A DNA stretch of 64,000 bases from JAVBKX01 sp031553835. Its GTDB lineage: Bacteria > Bacteroidota > Bacteroidia > Bacteroidales > Azobacteroidaceae. Where the stretch lies: positions 62,001-126,000 of the forward strand of contig JAVBKX010000016.1 of NCBI GenBank assembly GCA_031553835.1. Direction: 5' to 3'. The translations under genes and the position numbers were made by a program. Below are positions 54,781-63,476 of the stretch, piece by piece (position 1 is the stretch's first letter; the number at the start of each line of letters is the position of its first letter). The notes beneath the pieces are model-generated. The model worked only from the letters and a program-made list of their open reading frames with translations. It searched no databases and was not told the DNA's origin.

Positions 54781-55350
54781 TTATTGTAAGCGCATACCGG
54801 CAATCGTAAGATAGAAAATGATCAACGTGACAAAAGTAGGTCCGTACTGTTCTTTAATGCGTTCCAATGCACGATAATGTAATTTACGGACAGCTTTTTG
54901 ACTGATATGGAGTAATTCGGCAATTTCGTCATAACTGAGGTCTTGCATATATCGTAAGTAAATCACTTCTCGTTGCTTGTTGGTCAACATGTTGAGCATT
55001 TCTTCAATTTTCCGGGTTAAAGATACCCTTTCTTCTTCCTCTTCCAATATATCTTCCAATCCGCTTACTTCAATGGAAAATTCGTAATTGTCGGCATCAT
55101 CGTTGACCTCAAAATTAATTTCTCTCCTTTTGATTGAAAACAAACGATTTTTGAGACTGCTTAGCAAATAGAATTTGATATTGGAATGTACCTGAAGTGT
55201 ATGTTTCCGTTCGATAAAATGAAGAAAGACGTCATGAATAGCATCCAGTACGGTTTCTTTTGCAATTCCAAAAGCCATACCGTATGCAAACATTTCATTC
55301 ACATACTGTGAGTATAGTTCATTATCTTGAATATCGACTTCCGGTTTCAT
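54781..55350 (-). CDS. ECF-type RNA polymerase sigma factor with hydrophobic C-terminal tail
   Basis: 189 residues. Sigma region 2 covers about residues 20-85 (LDAIHDVFLHFIE, NIKFYLLSSLKNRLFSIKR) and region 4 about 115-168 (LTNKQREVIYLRYMQDLSYDEIAELLHISQKAVRKLHYRAL, quoted in parts: LTNKQREVIYLRYMQ, SYDEIAELLHIS). The last 17 or so residues (FVTLIIFYLTIAGMRLQ) are strongly hydrophobic, unusual for a soluble sigma factor. It should direct transcription of this glycan locus and be held by the FecR protein encoded at 48036-49256. A variant of the shared promoter lies about 50 bp upstream. Confidence 0.93.
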   Translation of the reverse strand: MKPEVDIQDNELYSQYVNEMFAYGMAFGIAKETVLDAIHDVFLHFIERKHTLQVHSNIKFYLLSSLKNRLFSIKRREINFEVNDDADNYEFSIEVSGLEDILEEEEERVSLTRKIEEMLNMLTNKQREVIYLRYMQDLSYDEIAELLHISQKAVRKLHYRALERIKEQYGPTFVTLIIFYLTIAGMRLQ

Positions 55351-55399
55351 CAGGTATTACGTACTCCCTCTTATTGTATAAATTGTGTTGGAGAATAGT

Positions 55400-55429
55400 G
55401 AGGCGCAATATTTTAGCTTTTGATTCTCA
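55400..55429 (-). promoter_or_regulatory. Variant ECF promoter upstream of the sigma gene
   Basis: On the minus strand GAATCAAAA, then TCAAAA-N10-TGCGCCTC, with the same 10-bp spacing as the two strong elements (TCAAAA-N10-TGCGTCTC). The -35 guanines and one -10 base differ. The remainder of the 316-bp gap (55351-55666) holds only this element and the terminator at its right end. Confidence 0.45.
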
Positions 55430-55568
55430 AAAAGAACAAAAGCTTATACTTCAACCAACTATCCTGACAATATCATACAAAATAACGAAAAAATATTGAG
55501 TTATACAACCATTATTCCAAAGAAGTGGCAGGCTAATTGTAATGCGCCCGTCGTTTTGATCTGTTTTA

Positions 55569-55605
55569 ATAAAAAAAGGATGCATCCCGTATTCGAGATG
55601 CATCC
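55569..55605 (-). terminator. Rho-independent terminator of the GH31-SusE/F operon
   Basis: GGATGCATC (55578-55586) pairs perfectly with GATGCATCC (55597-55605). On the minus strand the stem is followed by seven T residues. It lies about 60 bp after the SusE/F-like stop. Confidence 0.85.
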
Positions 55606-55666
55606 CCTTGAATATACATTTTTGATACCCTAAAATGTAATGCCGTGTTGGATTTACAGGCCGTAT

Positions 55667-57043
55667 TTAATAAACAATTGTCTTTTTCCTGTAGATATCG
55701 TTTTTGTCATACATAACCACGGTGTATAAACCGGCAGGCAATGATACGGTAATACCGGAATCTAATACGCGGTTAAGCATCAGGCTGCCGTTCATGTTGA
55801 AAATACGGATGGTAGCATCAGCGTTTTCTCCGGATATTTGCAACTGTTTTGTTTGTTGATTATATACGGTAACCAACGCATTTTGTTCGCCGGCAGGTGT
55901 TTTTACACTTGATCTCTGGTTGTTGTTTGTCACTACAAATTTTATCATTTCAGGGTCACGCATATCAAGAGTGATAGTACAATCATCGCAATCTTCTGGA
56001 ATTACAAACTTATTGTCGTCGTGTCGATAAAAGGCATTATATTCTTCGCCAAATTCAATGGGTTCACTTGGACTCCAAGCTGTATAGCAGTAATCCCAAG
56101 TAAGTCTGCATTTCAGAAATTTAAAAAATCCAGATTCGTTGATTTCAGGATCTGCTCCAAAGACAGTTCCTGTCCAAGAATATACACCTTTTTGGTCAGC
56201 AATAGGTTCCATAATTTCTGGATATTCATTGGTCCAGTTACAAGGCATAGCATTTCCTGTAATGTAAACTGCAGGAGGATAATATTTTTGTTCAGAATTG
56301 GCCTCAAAACTTACTACTTCAAGAGTTTCGTTCAATGCATCTACTTTGAGTACATAATAGCCATCGCCACTGCCATCTTCCGGAATAAACCATTTGTTAT
56401 CATCACCACCAAAACGCATATTAGTAATCCCTTCCAAAAGCACATTTCCGTCTTCTGCCGGGTGGAAAGCTTCGTTCCAATCAGGTCTGTTTACTAATAA
56501 TTTGAAGTTGCCAGGCTCATCTCCAAATGTGTTGTATTTTAAATCACCTTTGTAATAGAATACAAAAGCATTGTCAGGATCCGGTTCAAGTTCCCGGGCA
56601 TCATATAGTTGCCAGTTCGGATCATGAGAATTAATAGGGCCTCCCATTAAATAAATAGCTTTCGGAGCATCGATTGCTTCAACAGAAAGTTGTTGCTGTG
56701 CGCCGTTTTTGGTAAGCGTTAATTTGAAATTTTCCTGAGTTCCGGTGTAGCGAACACGAAAACCGGTGTCGGAAGATGATGTAGCACGACGTACATCGAT
56801 GGTTTGTCCCAATGGATCGCTTTCTCCACAAAGAGGAACATACTCGTTTGTTCCATCCGATAGTTTGAAGCCTTGGTTAGTCAGACTTCCGGTGTAGCGG
56901 AACACTTGAGCATTCGCCGGATTTTGTTTCAATACGGCAGTTCCTCCGGGAACAGCATTACCTACAATGCTCCATTCGGTTTGCGAATAAGCAGGAGCTA
57001 AAAACATCAATGCAATGAGCAAAGAGTAAAGTTTCTTAATCAT
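55667..57043 (-). CDS. SusE/SusF-like glycan-binding protein with T9SS C-terminal sorting domain
   Basis: 458 residues. The signal peptide is of the ordinary type (cut near PAYSQ) with no lipobox, unlike SusE and SusF. Three tandem beta-domains follow (about residues 21-125, 128-245 and 250-375); the second and third open with YLMGGPI and VYITGNA and carry the FKFL/FKLL strand typical of SusE/F starch-binding modules. The end (about 390-458: LQISGENADATIRIFNMNGS, SLPAGLYTVVMYDKN, KKTIVY) is a type A T9SS sorting domain. It is probably exported by the type IX system and fixed on the cell surface to bind the substrate of the GH31 encoded 66 bp upstream. Confidence 0.8.
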   Translation of the reverse strand: MIKKLYSLLIALMFLAPAYSQTEWSIVGNAVPGGTAVLKQNPANAQVFRYTGSLTNQGFKLSDGTNEYVPLCGESDPLGQTIDVRRATSSSDTGFRVRYTGTQENFKLTLTKNGAQQQLSVEAIDAPKAIYLMGGPINSHDPNWQLYDARELEPDPDNAFVFYYKGDLKYNTFGDEPGNFKLLVNRPDWNEAFHPAEDGNVLLEGITNMRFGGDDNKWFIPEDGSGDGYYVLKVDALNETLEVVSFEANSEQKYYPPAVYITGNAMPCNWTNEYPEIMEPIADQKGVYSWTGTVFGADPEINESGFFKFLKCRLTWDYCYTAWSPSEPIEFGEEYNAFYRHDDNKFVIPEDCDDCTITLDMRDPEMIKFVVTNNNQRSSVKTPAGEQNALVTVYNQQTKQLQISGENADATIRIFNMNGSLMLNRVLDSGITVSLPAGLYTVVMYDKNDIYRKKTIVY

Positions 57044-57109
57044 AATTTTTTGTTTTTAATTAGTTAATAAATACGCTATATATTAGTTAATATACAGTTT
57101 CGACTTGTA

Positions 57110-59377
57110 TTATTCGGTTACGTTGACTGTAATTGTCGCATCACAGGATTGTGAAGGTAACCGGATGATTATCTTTTTGTTTCCGGCATCGTATTCATAA
57201 GTACCTGATAGTCCGGTAAATTCAACAGATGCAGGTTGCTCTTTATGCAACAGTTCGAGCTGGTAAGCGCGTTGTGCAGGCATTCCGGCAAACGAACCCT
57301 GGCGCGGGTGAATGGTATAAGTGCTTACATTTCCTTGTTTTGACTGCGTAATCCGGGTGAATGTGTATTTCCCGGATTCATAATTGTCATTATCATTTTC
57401 ATCTTCGTAGAATGAAAATTCGCCATGGTTCCCAGGTGCGAATTGTAATGTCAACTGATCGGGACGGTTTTTCAGGTGGCTTAATTTGGGATAGAGAGGA
57501 ATGATGGCTCCTTCTTTATAATAATAGGGGATTTGCTCCTGCGTAAAATTGCGTATCACCTCGGCGCCGCCTTCAAGTACCGCTCCGGTAGCGGCTTCAT
57601 ACCATTTACCTTCCGGTAGCCAGACCGTTTTATCCACAGTTCCTTTGCCGTTGTCCGATTGCACAATAGGAGCTACAAGTATTTCGTTTCCAAACATGTA
57701 TTGTCCTTCAAAACGATACGCTTCTTCATTTTCAGGGTAATCGTAGTACATGGGACGACAAAGTGAAATTCCTGTATCATAGGTGTAACGGGCATAGGTG
57801 TATATGTAAGGAATCAGCGCATATCGTAATTCCAATGCTTTTAACATTAGATCAAAATTAGGATAGAGCCATATACGGCGTTCGATATGCGAGGCGTTGG
57901 TGGCGTGGGTACGCAAAATAGGCGAGAAAACGCCATATTGTATCCATCTTAAATAAAGTTCGGCATTGTTGCCTCCATCTTGATTATGGCCTCCTATATC
58001 ATGGCTCCAATAGCCATATCCGACATTGGAAGCAGTTGCCGTGAAATAAGGTTGGAATGCAAGCGAAGGAAATGTGGCGTACGTATCGCCCGAAAATCCG
58101 ATCTGATAGCGATGATTTCCCAACCCTCCCCAACGGTGGAAAATGAGCGGGCGACCTTTTTGTTGCAATTTTTTATCGGAAAAGAATACATGATTGAGCC
58201 AGAATGTATTGCCTAAATTTTCTTCGTTACGGGCAATCATCCATTGTTGCCAATCCAACCACCAAAAGTCAACCCCGATGTTTTCATGCGGGCGCAGAAT
58301 ATTTTCAAAAAATGCTTCGTAGAATTGTTTTTTCTCAATATTCCAAGCGATGGTTTGATTGGCTGGTAACCCTAATTGGTTGGCAAGCTGTTTGAAATTG
58401 GCATCGTATGGACCGATTCCGTCCGCAGGGTGCAGGTTGAGAGTTGTTTTCAAATTCTGATTATGCAACCATGTGATAAAATTTTGCGGATTGGGAAACA
58501 GCGCCTTATTCCATGTCCATCCGGTCCATTCTGTCCGGTCTGTTCGTCCTGTCCAACCATCCAGGTGCCAATCCATATCAATCACCATCACATCGATGGG
58601 AATGTTCTTCCCTTTTATTTCGTTTACTATATTTTTGAAATCTCTCTCTGTATAGCGTTGGTATTTTGAATACCAGTAACCGAAAGCATACAAAGGCGGC
58701 ATGGGAATTTTTCCTGCAATTTTTGTGAAATCACCTAATGCGTTTTTATAATCATGGCCGTAACCCATAAAATACATGTCCATCGATTGCTTGTCGTGAC
58801 GTTGCGCAACCCACTCTACACCTTCGCTTCCGTCAAACATGAGGCTCATACTGCCGTCTTTGCGAGGCTCTTTTTCATCTATTATCGCCCATCCCGAGCG
58901 CGATAGCAGGCCATTTTCCAGCCATTTTCTTACGTCACCGTTTGCAGAGTCCAATGTGCGCGTGGTGCCTTTCAAATTATAAGGGTCTTTCTTTCCGGGA
59001 TACCACACAATATCTTCTCCATTGACTTGCATCGTTATTTGCAGGTTGGGACTACAGACGTTGGAATTGACGGGATACGCTCCTTTTTTGTAACGCAAAA
59101 CCAACTTGTTGGTAATGATATACAGGAAACCGTTTTCTTCCTTGGTTGAGTATGCCGGAAGAGGCAGGTTCCTGTTTACAACTACAAAAGAAGCGCGATC
59201 TTCAAAGGTTTTGCCTGCACTCCATTCTATACGGATCATTTCCGGAGTTAAAACGGTAAAACGCATGTTGCCCGAAAGCACAATAGCTGCAGGATTGGCC
59301 TGCGGATTATTTTCTGCGGATACCGGCATGGAAATGCATGCTATTCCAATGAGTATTAGAAATAAGTATTTGTACAT
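57110..59377 (-). CDS. GH31 glycosidase (second locus)
   Basis: 755 residues with a signal peptide cut near PVSAE. The GH31 barrel has the nucleophile in DFWWLDWQQW (Asp375) and the acid/base in GFSGDTYATF (Asp431); also VIDMDWHLDGW, HDIGGHNQDG, RWIQYGVFSPILRTHAT and a DUF5110-like end (FSFYEDENDNDNYESG). The WWLDWQQ form differs from the WWLDATEP of the other GH31, so the substrates probably differ. With SusE/F modules beside it an alpha-glucan is possible but unproven. It is the first gene of its operon and has the strong ECF-type promoter element 65-110 bp upstream. Confidence 0.93.
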   Translation of the reverse strand: MYKYLFLILIGIACISMPVSAENNPQANPAAIVLSGNMRFTVLTPEMIRIEWSAGKTFEDRASFVVVNRNLPLPAYSTKEENGFLYIITNKLVLRYKKGAYPVNSNVCSPNLQITMQVNGEDIVWYPGKKDPYNLKGTTRTLDSANGDVRKWLENGLLSRSGWAIIDEKEPRKDGSMSLMFDGSEGVEWVAQRHDKQSMDMYFMGYGHDYKNALGDFTKIAGKIPMPPLYAFGYWYSKYQRYTERDFKNIVNEIKGKNIPIDVMVIDMDWHLDGWTGRTDRTEWTGWTWNKALFPNPQNFITWLHNQNLKTTLNLHPADGIGPYDANFKQLANQLGLPANQTIAWNIEKKQFYEAFFENILRPHENIGVDFWWLDWQQWMIARNEENLGNTFWLNHVFFSDKKLQQKGRPLIFHRWGGLGNHRYQIGFSGDTYATFPSLAFQPYFTATASNVGYGYWSHDIGGHNQDGGNNAELYLRWIQYGVFSPILRTHATNASHIERRIWLYPNFDLMLKALELRYALIPYIYTYARYTYDTGISLCRPMYYDYPENEEAYRFEGQYMFGNEILVAPIVQSDNGKGTVDKTVWLPEGKWYEAATGAVLEGGAEVIRNFTQEQIPYYYKEGAIIPLYPKLSHLKNRPDQLTLQFAPGNHGEFSFYEDENDNDNYESGKYTFTRITQSKQGNVSTYTIHPRQGSFAGMPAQRAYQLELLHKEQPASVEFTGLSGTYEYDAGNKKIIIRLPSQSCDATITVNVTE
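58514..58556. repeat. Degenerate short tandem repeat inside the GH31 gene
   Basis: Repeated CTGTCC/GTCCGGTC-like units encode the stretch GWTGRTDRTEWTGWTW, which looks like a small expansion in a loop just before the WNKALFPNP block. Confidence 0.4.
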
Positions 59378-59441
59378 AAAAATTGTATTTAGAATATAAA
59401 TGTCAGAATCTATCTGTGATTTTTTTCTTCAAATTAAAGAA

Positions 59442-59486
59442 GAGACGCAGGAAATTCGATTTTGACCCCATTTGAATTGTTAAATA
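59442..59486 (-). promoter_or_regulatory. Predicted ECF sigma factor promoter for GH31-SusE/F operon
   Basis: Minus-strand GGGGTCAAAA followed after 10 bp by TGCGTCTC, embedded in a 45-bp block with 40 identities to 47971-48015. The -10 core CGTC is at 59444-59447, giving a leader of roughly 60 nt before the ATG at 59377. No TAnnTTTG element is seen between it and the gene. Confidence 0.75.
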
Positions 59487-59569
59487 TTATTAAAATTTAA
59501 AATAAAATTATTTTGTTAATAAATCATAAAATAAAATACTTTGTATTGCAAGGTACTGAAATTTATATA

Positions 59570-59577
59570 TATCTTTG
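59570..59577 (+). promoter_or_regulatory. Predicted -7 element for the padR operon
   Basis: TATCTTTG matches TAnnTTTG, with TTG at 59546-59548 as -33 (21-bp spacer). TGCAAGGTA (59547) and TATCTTTGCA (59570-59579) form a loose dyad spanning both elements, a possible PadR autoregulatory site. Confidence 0.5.
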
Positions 59578-59602
59578 CATTGTCAAATAATCAATATGTT
59601 AT

Positions 59603-59932
59603 ATGAAGTCAGATAATGTACAATCACAGATGCGAAAAGGTGTGCTGGAATATTGCACTTTTTTGATTTTGTCGAAACGACCGGCTTATGCAACCGACAT
59701 CATCCAGCAGCTTCAGGATGCACGGTTAATTGTGGTGGAAGGAACACTTTATCCGTTGCTCACGCGTTTGAAAAATGGTGGTTTGTTGGAATATGAGTGG
59801 ATTGAATCGACTCAGGGTCCGCCACGGAAGTATTACGCCCTAACGGGTGAAGGCCGGGAATTTCTGAAAGAGTTGGAAAGCGCCTGGGGTGAAATCAACG
59901 ACACAATCAATCATCTTAAAATAAATAATTAA
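59603..59932 (+). CDS. PadR family transcriptional regulator
   Basis: 109 residues, the short PadR-s2 form. The winged helix reads GVLEYCTFLILSKRPAYATDIIQQL, with VVEGTLYPLLTRLKNGGLLEY as recognition and wing, and GPPRKYYALTGEGREFL in the wing strand. PadR proteins repress their own operons and respond to small molecules or envelope stress. It is 13 bp before the PspC-domain gene, a pairing often seen in Bacteroidota. Confidence 0.95.
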   Translation: MKSDNVQSQMRKGVLEYCTFLILSKRPAYATDIIQQLQDARLIVVEGTLYPLLTRLKNGGLLEYEWIESTQGPPRKYYALTGEGREFLKELESAWGEINDTINHLKINN

Positions 59933-59945
59933 ACGATAGACGGAC

Positions 59946-61709
59946 ATGAAAAAAACATTGACTATCAATTTAAACGGAACGGTATTTAATATTGATGAGG
60001 ATGCTTACGCTTTGTTGGATGAGTATATCCGGAACTTACGGATTTATTTCAGGAAAGAAACGGATTCCAATGAAATAATTACGGATATTGAAGCCCGTAT
60101 CGCCGAACTGTTTTCCGAACGTTTGCGCCTGGGATATACAGTGGTCGATATCGACGAAGTGAGGAAAGTGATTGCAAAAATCGGACAACCCCAGGATTTT
60201 GGAGAAGAAGATGCGGACGACAAAACTTCCAGGAGTTCTAAAACATCCGGTGCCGTGACAACCCATGTAAATCCTAAGAAACGATTATACCGGGATGTCG
60301 ATAATAAAATGCTGGGTGGCGTGTTGAGCGGTATTGCTGCTTATTTTGGATGGGATGCGACGCCTGTCAGGTTAGTCGCTGCCATTTTAATTATTGCATT
60401 GTCAAGCATATATGGCTGGGGTATTTGGATGTATCTCATTATGTGGATCATTGTTCCTGCAGCTAATACGGCGGAACAAAAACTGGAAATGCGAGGAGAG
60501 GAAGTGACGGTTGAAAATATAGGCAAAACGGTAGCTGAACCTCCGACTCACAAAAAAAACGGATTTTTTAATGGTCTTTTAGATTTTTTTGCATCGATTT
60601 TTAAAGTCGGATTTGCAGGATGCGGATGTTTGTTGGCAGTTCCACTGTTGTTTGTTGGCGGAATACTGTTGTTTGTTTTAGGTGTTGTGTTTGTTTCCTT
60701 GTTTAGCGCCTTGTTTGGAGTGGGAGTGGGAGCGTTGTCTCTTCCGTTTGCCGGATTATGGGGAGGCATTTCGGACTTTGCAACGATTGCACATCCGGTT
60801 CCGGCTTTTATTGCTACTTGTCTTTTGCTTGCCATTCCATTAATAAGTTTGATTTATGTATTGCTGGCTGCCGTTTTTAAATGGAAACCGATTCCTGTAC
60901 CGGTCAGATGGGCAGGAGTGATTGTGTGGATTATCGCTCTGTGTGTGCTGATAGCTTCGGGATTGAAAGTAAATAATGATCTCGATTGGAATTGGGAAGT
61001 GACAAAATTCACAACAGGTGATGTGCATGATCCTGATGCGATTGTGATAGAAGGTGACGGACAATTGGCTGATATAAGTTATACTTTACCTCCTTTTGAC
61101 AAAATATATATGAATAATAATTTGTTTGGCAATCTTCGGTTGGTTCAGACTCCTGCCGATTCGGCAGTACTATTGATTAATGGGGACTCTAATATTATAG
61201 ATAAAGTGAATTGGAAAATAGAAGACGGCGGATTGAGTTTGTCGTATAAAGAAGGGTATATATTGGAAGGCCGGAATAATTTGATTATCAAGGTAAGCGC
61301 TCCAATATTTCATGGAGTTGAAATATCTTCTTTGTCAACAGTTACTGTGGAAAACCGGCTCAAGACAGATTGTTTTTGGCTTCGAATCAATGATGCCGGA
61401 ACATTTCGTGCCGACACTCTGGATGTGGAAAATATCTTCAAAGCCAATGTCAACGGATTGGGCGCGGTTGATGTGGCTGGAAAAACTCATCGTGCCGAAT
61501 ATACGATGAATGGCGCCGGTAAAATCAATGCTTATGATTTGGAAGCATCGGAAGTAAAAGCGCAGTTGTATGGCTTGGGCAGTATTCGTTGTGATGCCGT
61601 GGAGATGTTGGATGCTAAGGTTGATGGTATGGGGAAAATTACTTATAAGCGTGAACCCAAAACCCGTAATACCCGTCTCAATGGTATAGGAAAAATCAAT
61701 ATGGAATAA
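59946..61709 (+). CDS. PspC domain and GIN (DUF2807) domain membrane protein
   Basis: 587 residues. An N-terminal cytoplasmic module (about 1-85, MKKTLTINLNGTVFNIDEDA) precedes a PspC domain (about 118-178: KRLYRDVDNKMLGGVLSGIAAYFGW in parts, with a membrane helix), then four or five further membrane segments (about 205-345) and a C-terminal beta-solenoid GIN/DUF2807 domain outside the membrane (about 390-575, repeats such as NGLGAVDVAG, NGAGKINAYDL, YGLGSIRCDA). PspC proteins belong to phage-shock-type envelope stress responses. The function of the GIN domain is not established. Encoded with PadR, it is likely a sensor or modulator of membrane state. Confidence 0.9.
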   Translation: MKKTLTINLNGTVFNIDEDAYALLDEYIRNLRIYFRKETDSNEIITDIEARIAELFSERLRLGYTVVDIDEVRKVIAKIGQPQDFGEEDADDKTSRSSKTSGAVTTHVNPKKRLYRDVDNKMLGGVLSGIAAYFGWDATPVRLVAAILIIALSSIYGWGIWMYLIMWIIVPAANTAEQKLEMRGEEVTVENIGKTVAEPPTHKKNGFFNGLLDFFASIFKVGFAGCGCLLAVPLLFVGGILLFVLGVVFVSLFSALFGVGVGALSLPFAGLWGGISDFATIAHPVPAFIATCLLLAIPLISLIYVLLAAVFKWKPIPVPVRWAGVIVWIIALCVLIASGLKVNNDLDWNWEVTKFTTGDVHDPDAIVIEGDGQLADISYTLPPFDKIYMNNNLFGNLRLVQTPADSAVLLINGDSNIIDKVNWKIEDGGLSLSYKEGYILEGRNNLIIKVSAPIFHGVEISSLSTVTVENRLKTDCFWLRINDAGTFRADTLDVENIFKANVNGLGAVDVAGKTHRAEYTMNGAGKINAYDLEASEVKAQLYGLGSIRCDAVEMLDAKVDGMGKITYKREPKTRNTRLNGIGKINME

Positions 61710-61788
61710 TAGTATAGTTAAAATTGTCAATTTGGATAAAAAAAAGACAAAAAACTGACGAAATGTTTTTAGTCTCTGAAAATAATTG

Positions 61789-61796
61789 TACTTTTG
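61789..61796 (+). promoter_or_regulatory. Predicted -7 element for gdhA
   Basis: TACTTTTG matches TAnnTTTG, 36 bp before the ATG. Confidence 0.5.
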
Positions 61797-61832
61797 TGGT
61801 GTTTTTGTGAAAATAGATAAATTTAGTAAAAA

Positions 61833-63170
61833 ATGAAAGTACAAGAAGTATTGAATGATTTGAAAAGACGATTTCCGAATGAACCGGAATATCATCAAGC
61901 AGTTACCGAAGTATTAGAATCTATTGAAGACGTGTATAATCAGCATCCTGAATTTGAGAAAGCCGGATTGATAGAGCGTCTTTGTATCGCTGACCGGATT
62001 TTCTCTTTCCGCGTAACCTGGGTAGATGATAAAGGAAAGGTACAAACCAATATGGGTTACAGAATACAGCATAATAATGCAATTGGACCGTATAAAGGAG
62101 GGATTCGTTTTCATGCTTCTGTTAATCCGTCCATCTTGAAATTTTTGGCATTTGAACAAACTTTCAAAAATTCATTGACGACTTTACCGATGGGTGGAGG
62201 CAAGGGCGGTTCCGATTTTTCACCCCGAGGCAAATCTACGGCTGAAATTATGCGGTTTTGCCAGGCTTTTATCCTGGAATTGTGGCGCCATATCGGCCCG
62301 GATACGGATGTTCCGGCCGGTGATATCGGCGTAGGCGGACGGGAAGTCGCTTACATGTACGGAATGTATAAAAAACTGGCCAGGGAAAATACCGGTACAT
62401 TTACCGGAAAAGGAATTGAATTCGGAGGTTCCTTAATTCGTCCTGAAGCAACCGGTTACGGCAATATTTATTTTTTATTGGAAATGCTGAAAACCAGGAA
62501 TATTGACATTAAAGGGAAAAAATGCTTAGTGTCGGGTTCCGGAAATGTGGCGCAATATACTTGCGAAAAGTTAATTGAATTGGGTGCCATTCCGGTGACG
62601 ATGTCCGATTCGAATGGGTATATATATGATCCGGATGGTATTACCCGTGAAAAACTGAATTTCGTCATGGAACTCAAAAATATCAATCGCGGACGCATTA
62701 AAGAATATGCCGACCATTATGGATGCAAATATGTAGAAGGTGGTCGTGTGTGGGCTGAAAAAGGCGATATTGCCCTGCCTTCGGCAACGCAAAATGAATT
62801 GAATGGAGATGATGCGCAAATATTACTTGCCAACGGATGTATAGCTGTTTCGGAAGGAGCTAACATGCCTTCTACTCCCGAAGCGATTGAAGCATTCCAG
62901 ACTGCAAAAATTCTGTATGCTCCGGGTAAGGCTGCCAATGCGGGAGGGGTAGCAACCTCCGGATTGGAAATGACTCAAAATTCTATGCGGTTGAACTGGA
63001 CGCGTGAAGAAGTGGACGAAAAACTGAAACGGATTATGTCGGATATTCACCAGCAATGTAAAAAATATGGAACATCTGCGGATGGAAAATACATTGATTA
63101 TGTGAAAGGTGCTAATATTGCAGGATTTATGAAAGTCGCCAAAGCGATGATGGCGCAAGGAGTAATCTGA
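61833..63170 (+). CDS. gdhA: Glutamate dehydrogenase, NADP-type
   Basis: 445 residues, the size of hexameric bacterial NADP-specific enzymes, which assimilate ammonia by converting 2-oxoglutarate to glutamate. Conserved blocks are MGYRIQHNNAIGPYKGGIRFH, LPMGGGKGGSDFSPRGKS with the catalytic-site Lys, DVPAGDIGVGGREV, GSGNVAQYTCEKL (dinucleotide fold) and EGANMPSTPEA. It is a single-gene transcript with a clear promoter and terminator. Confidence 0.97.
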   Translation: MKVQEVLNDLKRRFPNEPEYHQAVTEVLESIEDVYNQHPEFEKAGLIERLCIADRIFSFRVTWVDDKGKVQTNMGYRIQHNNAIGPYKGGIRFHASVNPSILKFLAFEQTFKNSLTTLPMGGGKGGSDFSPRGKSTAEIMRFCQAFILELWRHIGPDTDVPAGDIGVGGREVAYMYGMYKKLARENTGTFTGKGIEFGGSLIRPEATGYGNIYFLLEMLKTRNIDIKGKKCLVSGSGNVAQYTCEKLIELGAIPVTMSDSNGYIYDPDGITREKLNFVMELKNINRGRIKEYADHYGCKYVEGGRVWAEKGDIALPSATQNELNGDDAQILLANGCIAVSEGANMPSTPEAIEAFQTAKILYAPGKAANAGGVATSGLEMTQNSMRLNWTREEVDEKLKRIMSDIHQQCKKYGTSADGKYIDYVKGANIAGFMKVAKAMMAQGVI

Positions 63171-63187
63171 TTTTGCCCAATAATATG

Positions 63188-63229
63188 AAAACGTGCATCC
63201 GAAGAAAAGCAGGGTGCACGTTTTTTTTT
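63188..63229 (+). terminator. Rho-independent terminator of gdhA
   Basis: ACGTGCATCC (63191-63200) pairs with GGGTGCACGT (63212-63221) with one G-U pair, followed by nine T residues. Confidence 0.93.
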
Positions 63230-63232
63230 AGG

Positions 63233-63469
63233 TTATGATAACTCGTCCGCGTCTATGTCTTCTTTATTGGTAAATGAGGAAACGATGATTTGTTCTTTTT
63301 CATCTTTTGTATCGCAAAGAAAAGCCTTGCAGATAGCCGGAAAATAGTAATGGTAGCCTTGCTCAAATAGATAATTCAAAGTTTCATGGGTGGTTTGTGT
63401 GTTGGAAACTTTTCTAATGTGAGTTTCAACTGCTATGCAATAAAAGAGTAACTTTGTGCCTTTATACAA
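63233..63469 (-). CDS. Uncertain small open frame without an ATG
   Basis: A 78-codon open frame whose only upstream start is TTG. The translation looks protein-like (THETLNYLFEQGYHYYFPAI, then EKEQIIVSSFTNKEDIDADE), but I do not recognise it. It starts inside the predicted ribF promoter on the opposite strand. It may be a remnant of a degraded gene or chance. Confidence 0.25.
   Translation of the reverse strand: MYKGTKLLFYCIAVETHIRKVSNTQTTHETLNYLFEQGYHYYFPAICKAFLCDTKDEKEQIIVSSFTNKEDIDADELS
63449..63456 (+). promoter_or_regulatory. Predicted -7 element for ribF
   Basis: TAACTTTG matches TAnnTTTG, 21 bp before the ribF ATG. It continues TGCCTTTAT, resembling the CTTTGTG repeats. Confidence 0.5.
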
Positions 63470-63476
63470 TTGCCGG

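Noticed and set aside
61335..61898. 187-codon minus-strand frame across the PspC gene end and gdhA start
   Set aside because: It covers a strong promoter and two confident genes, and its translation has no recognisable features.
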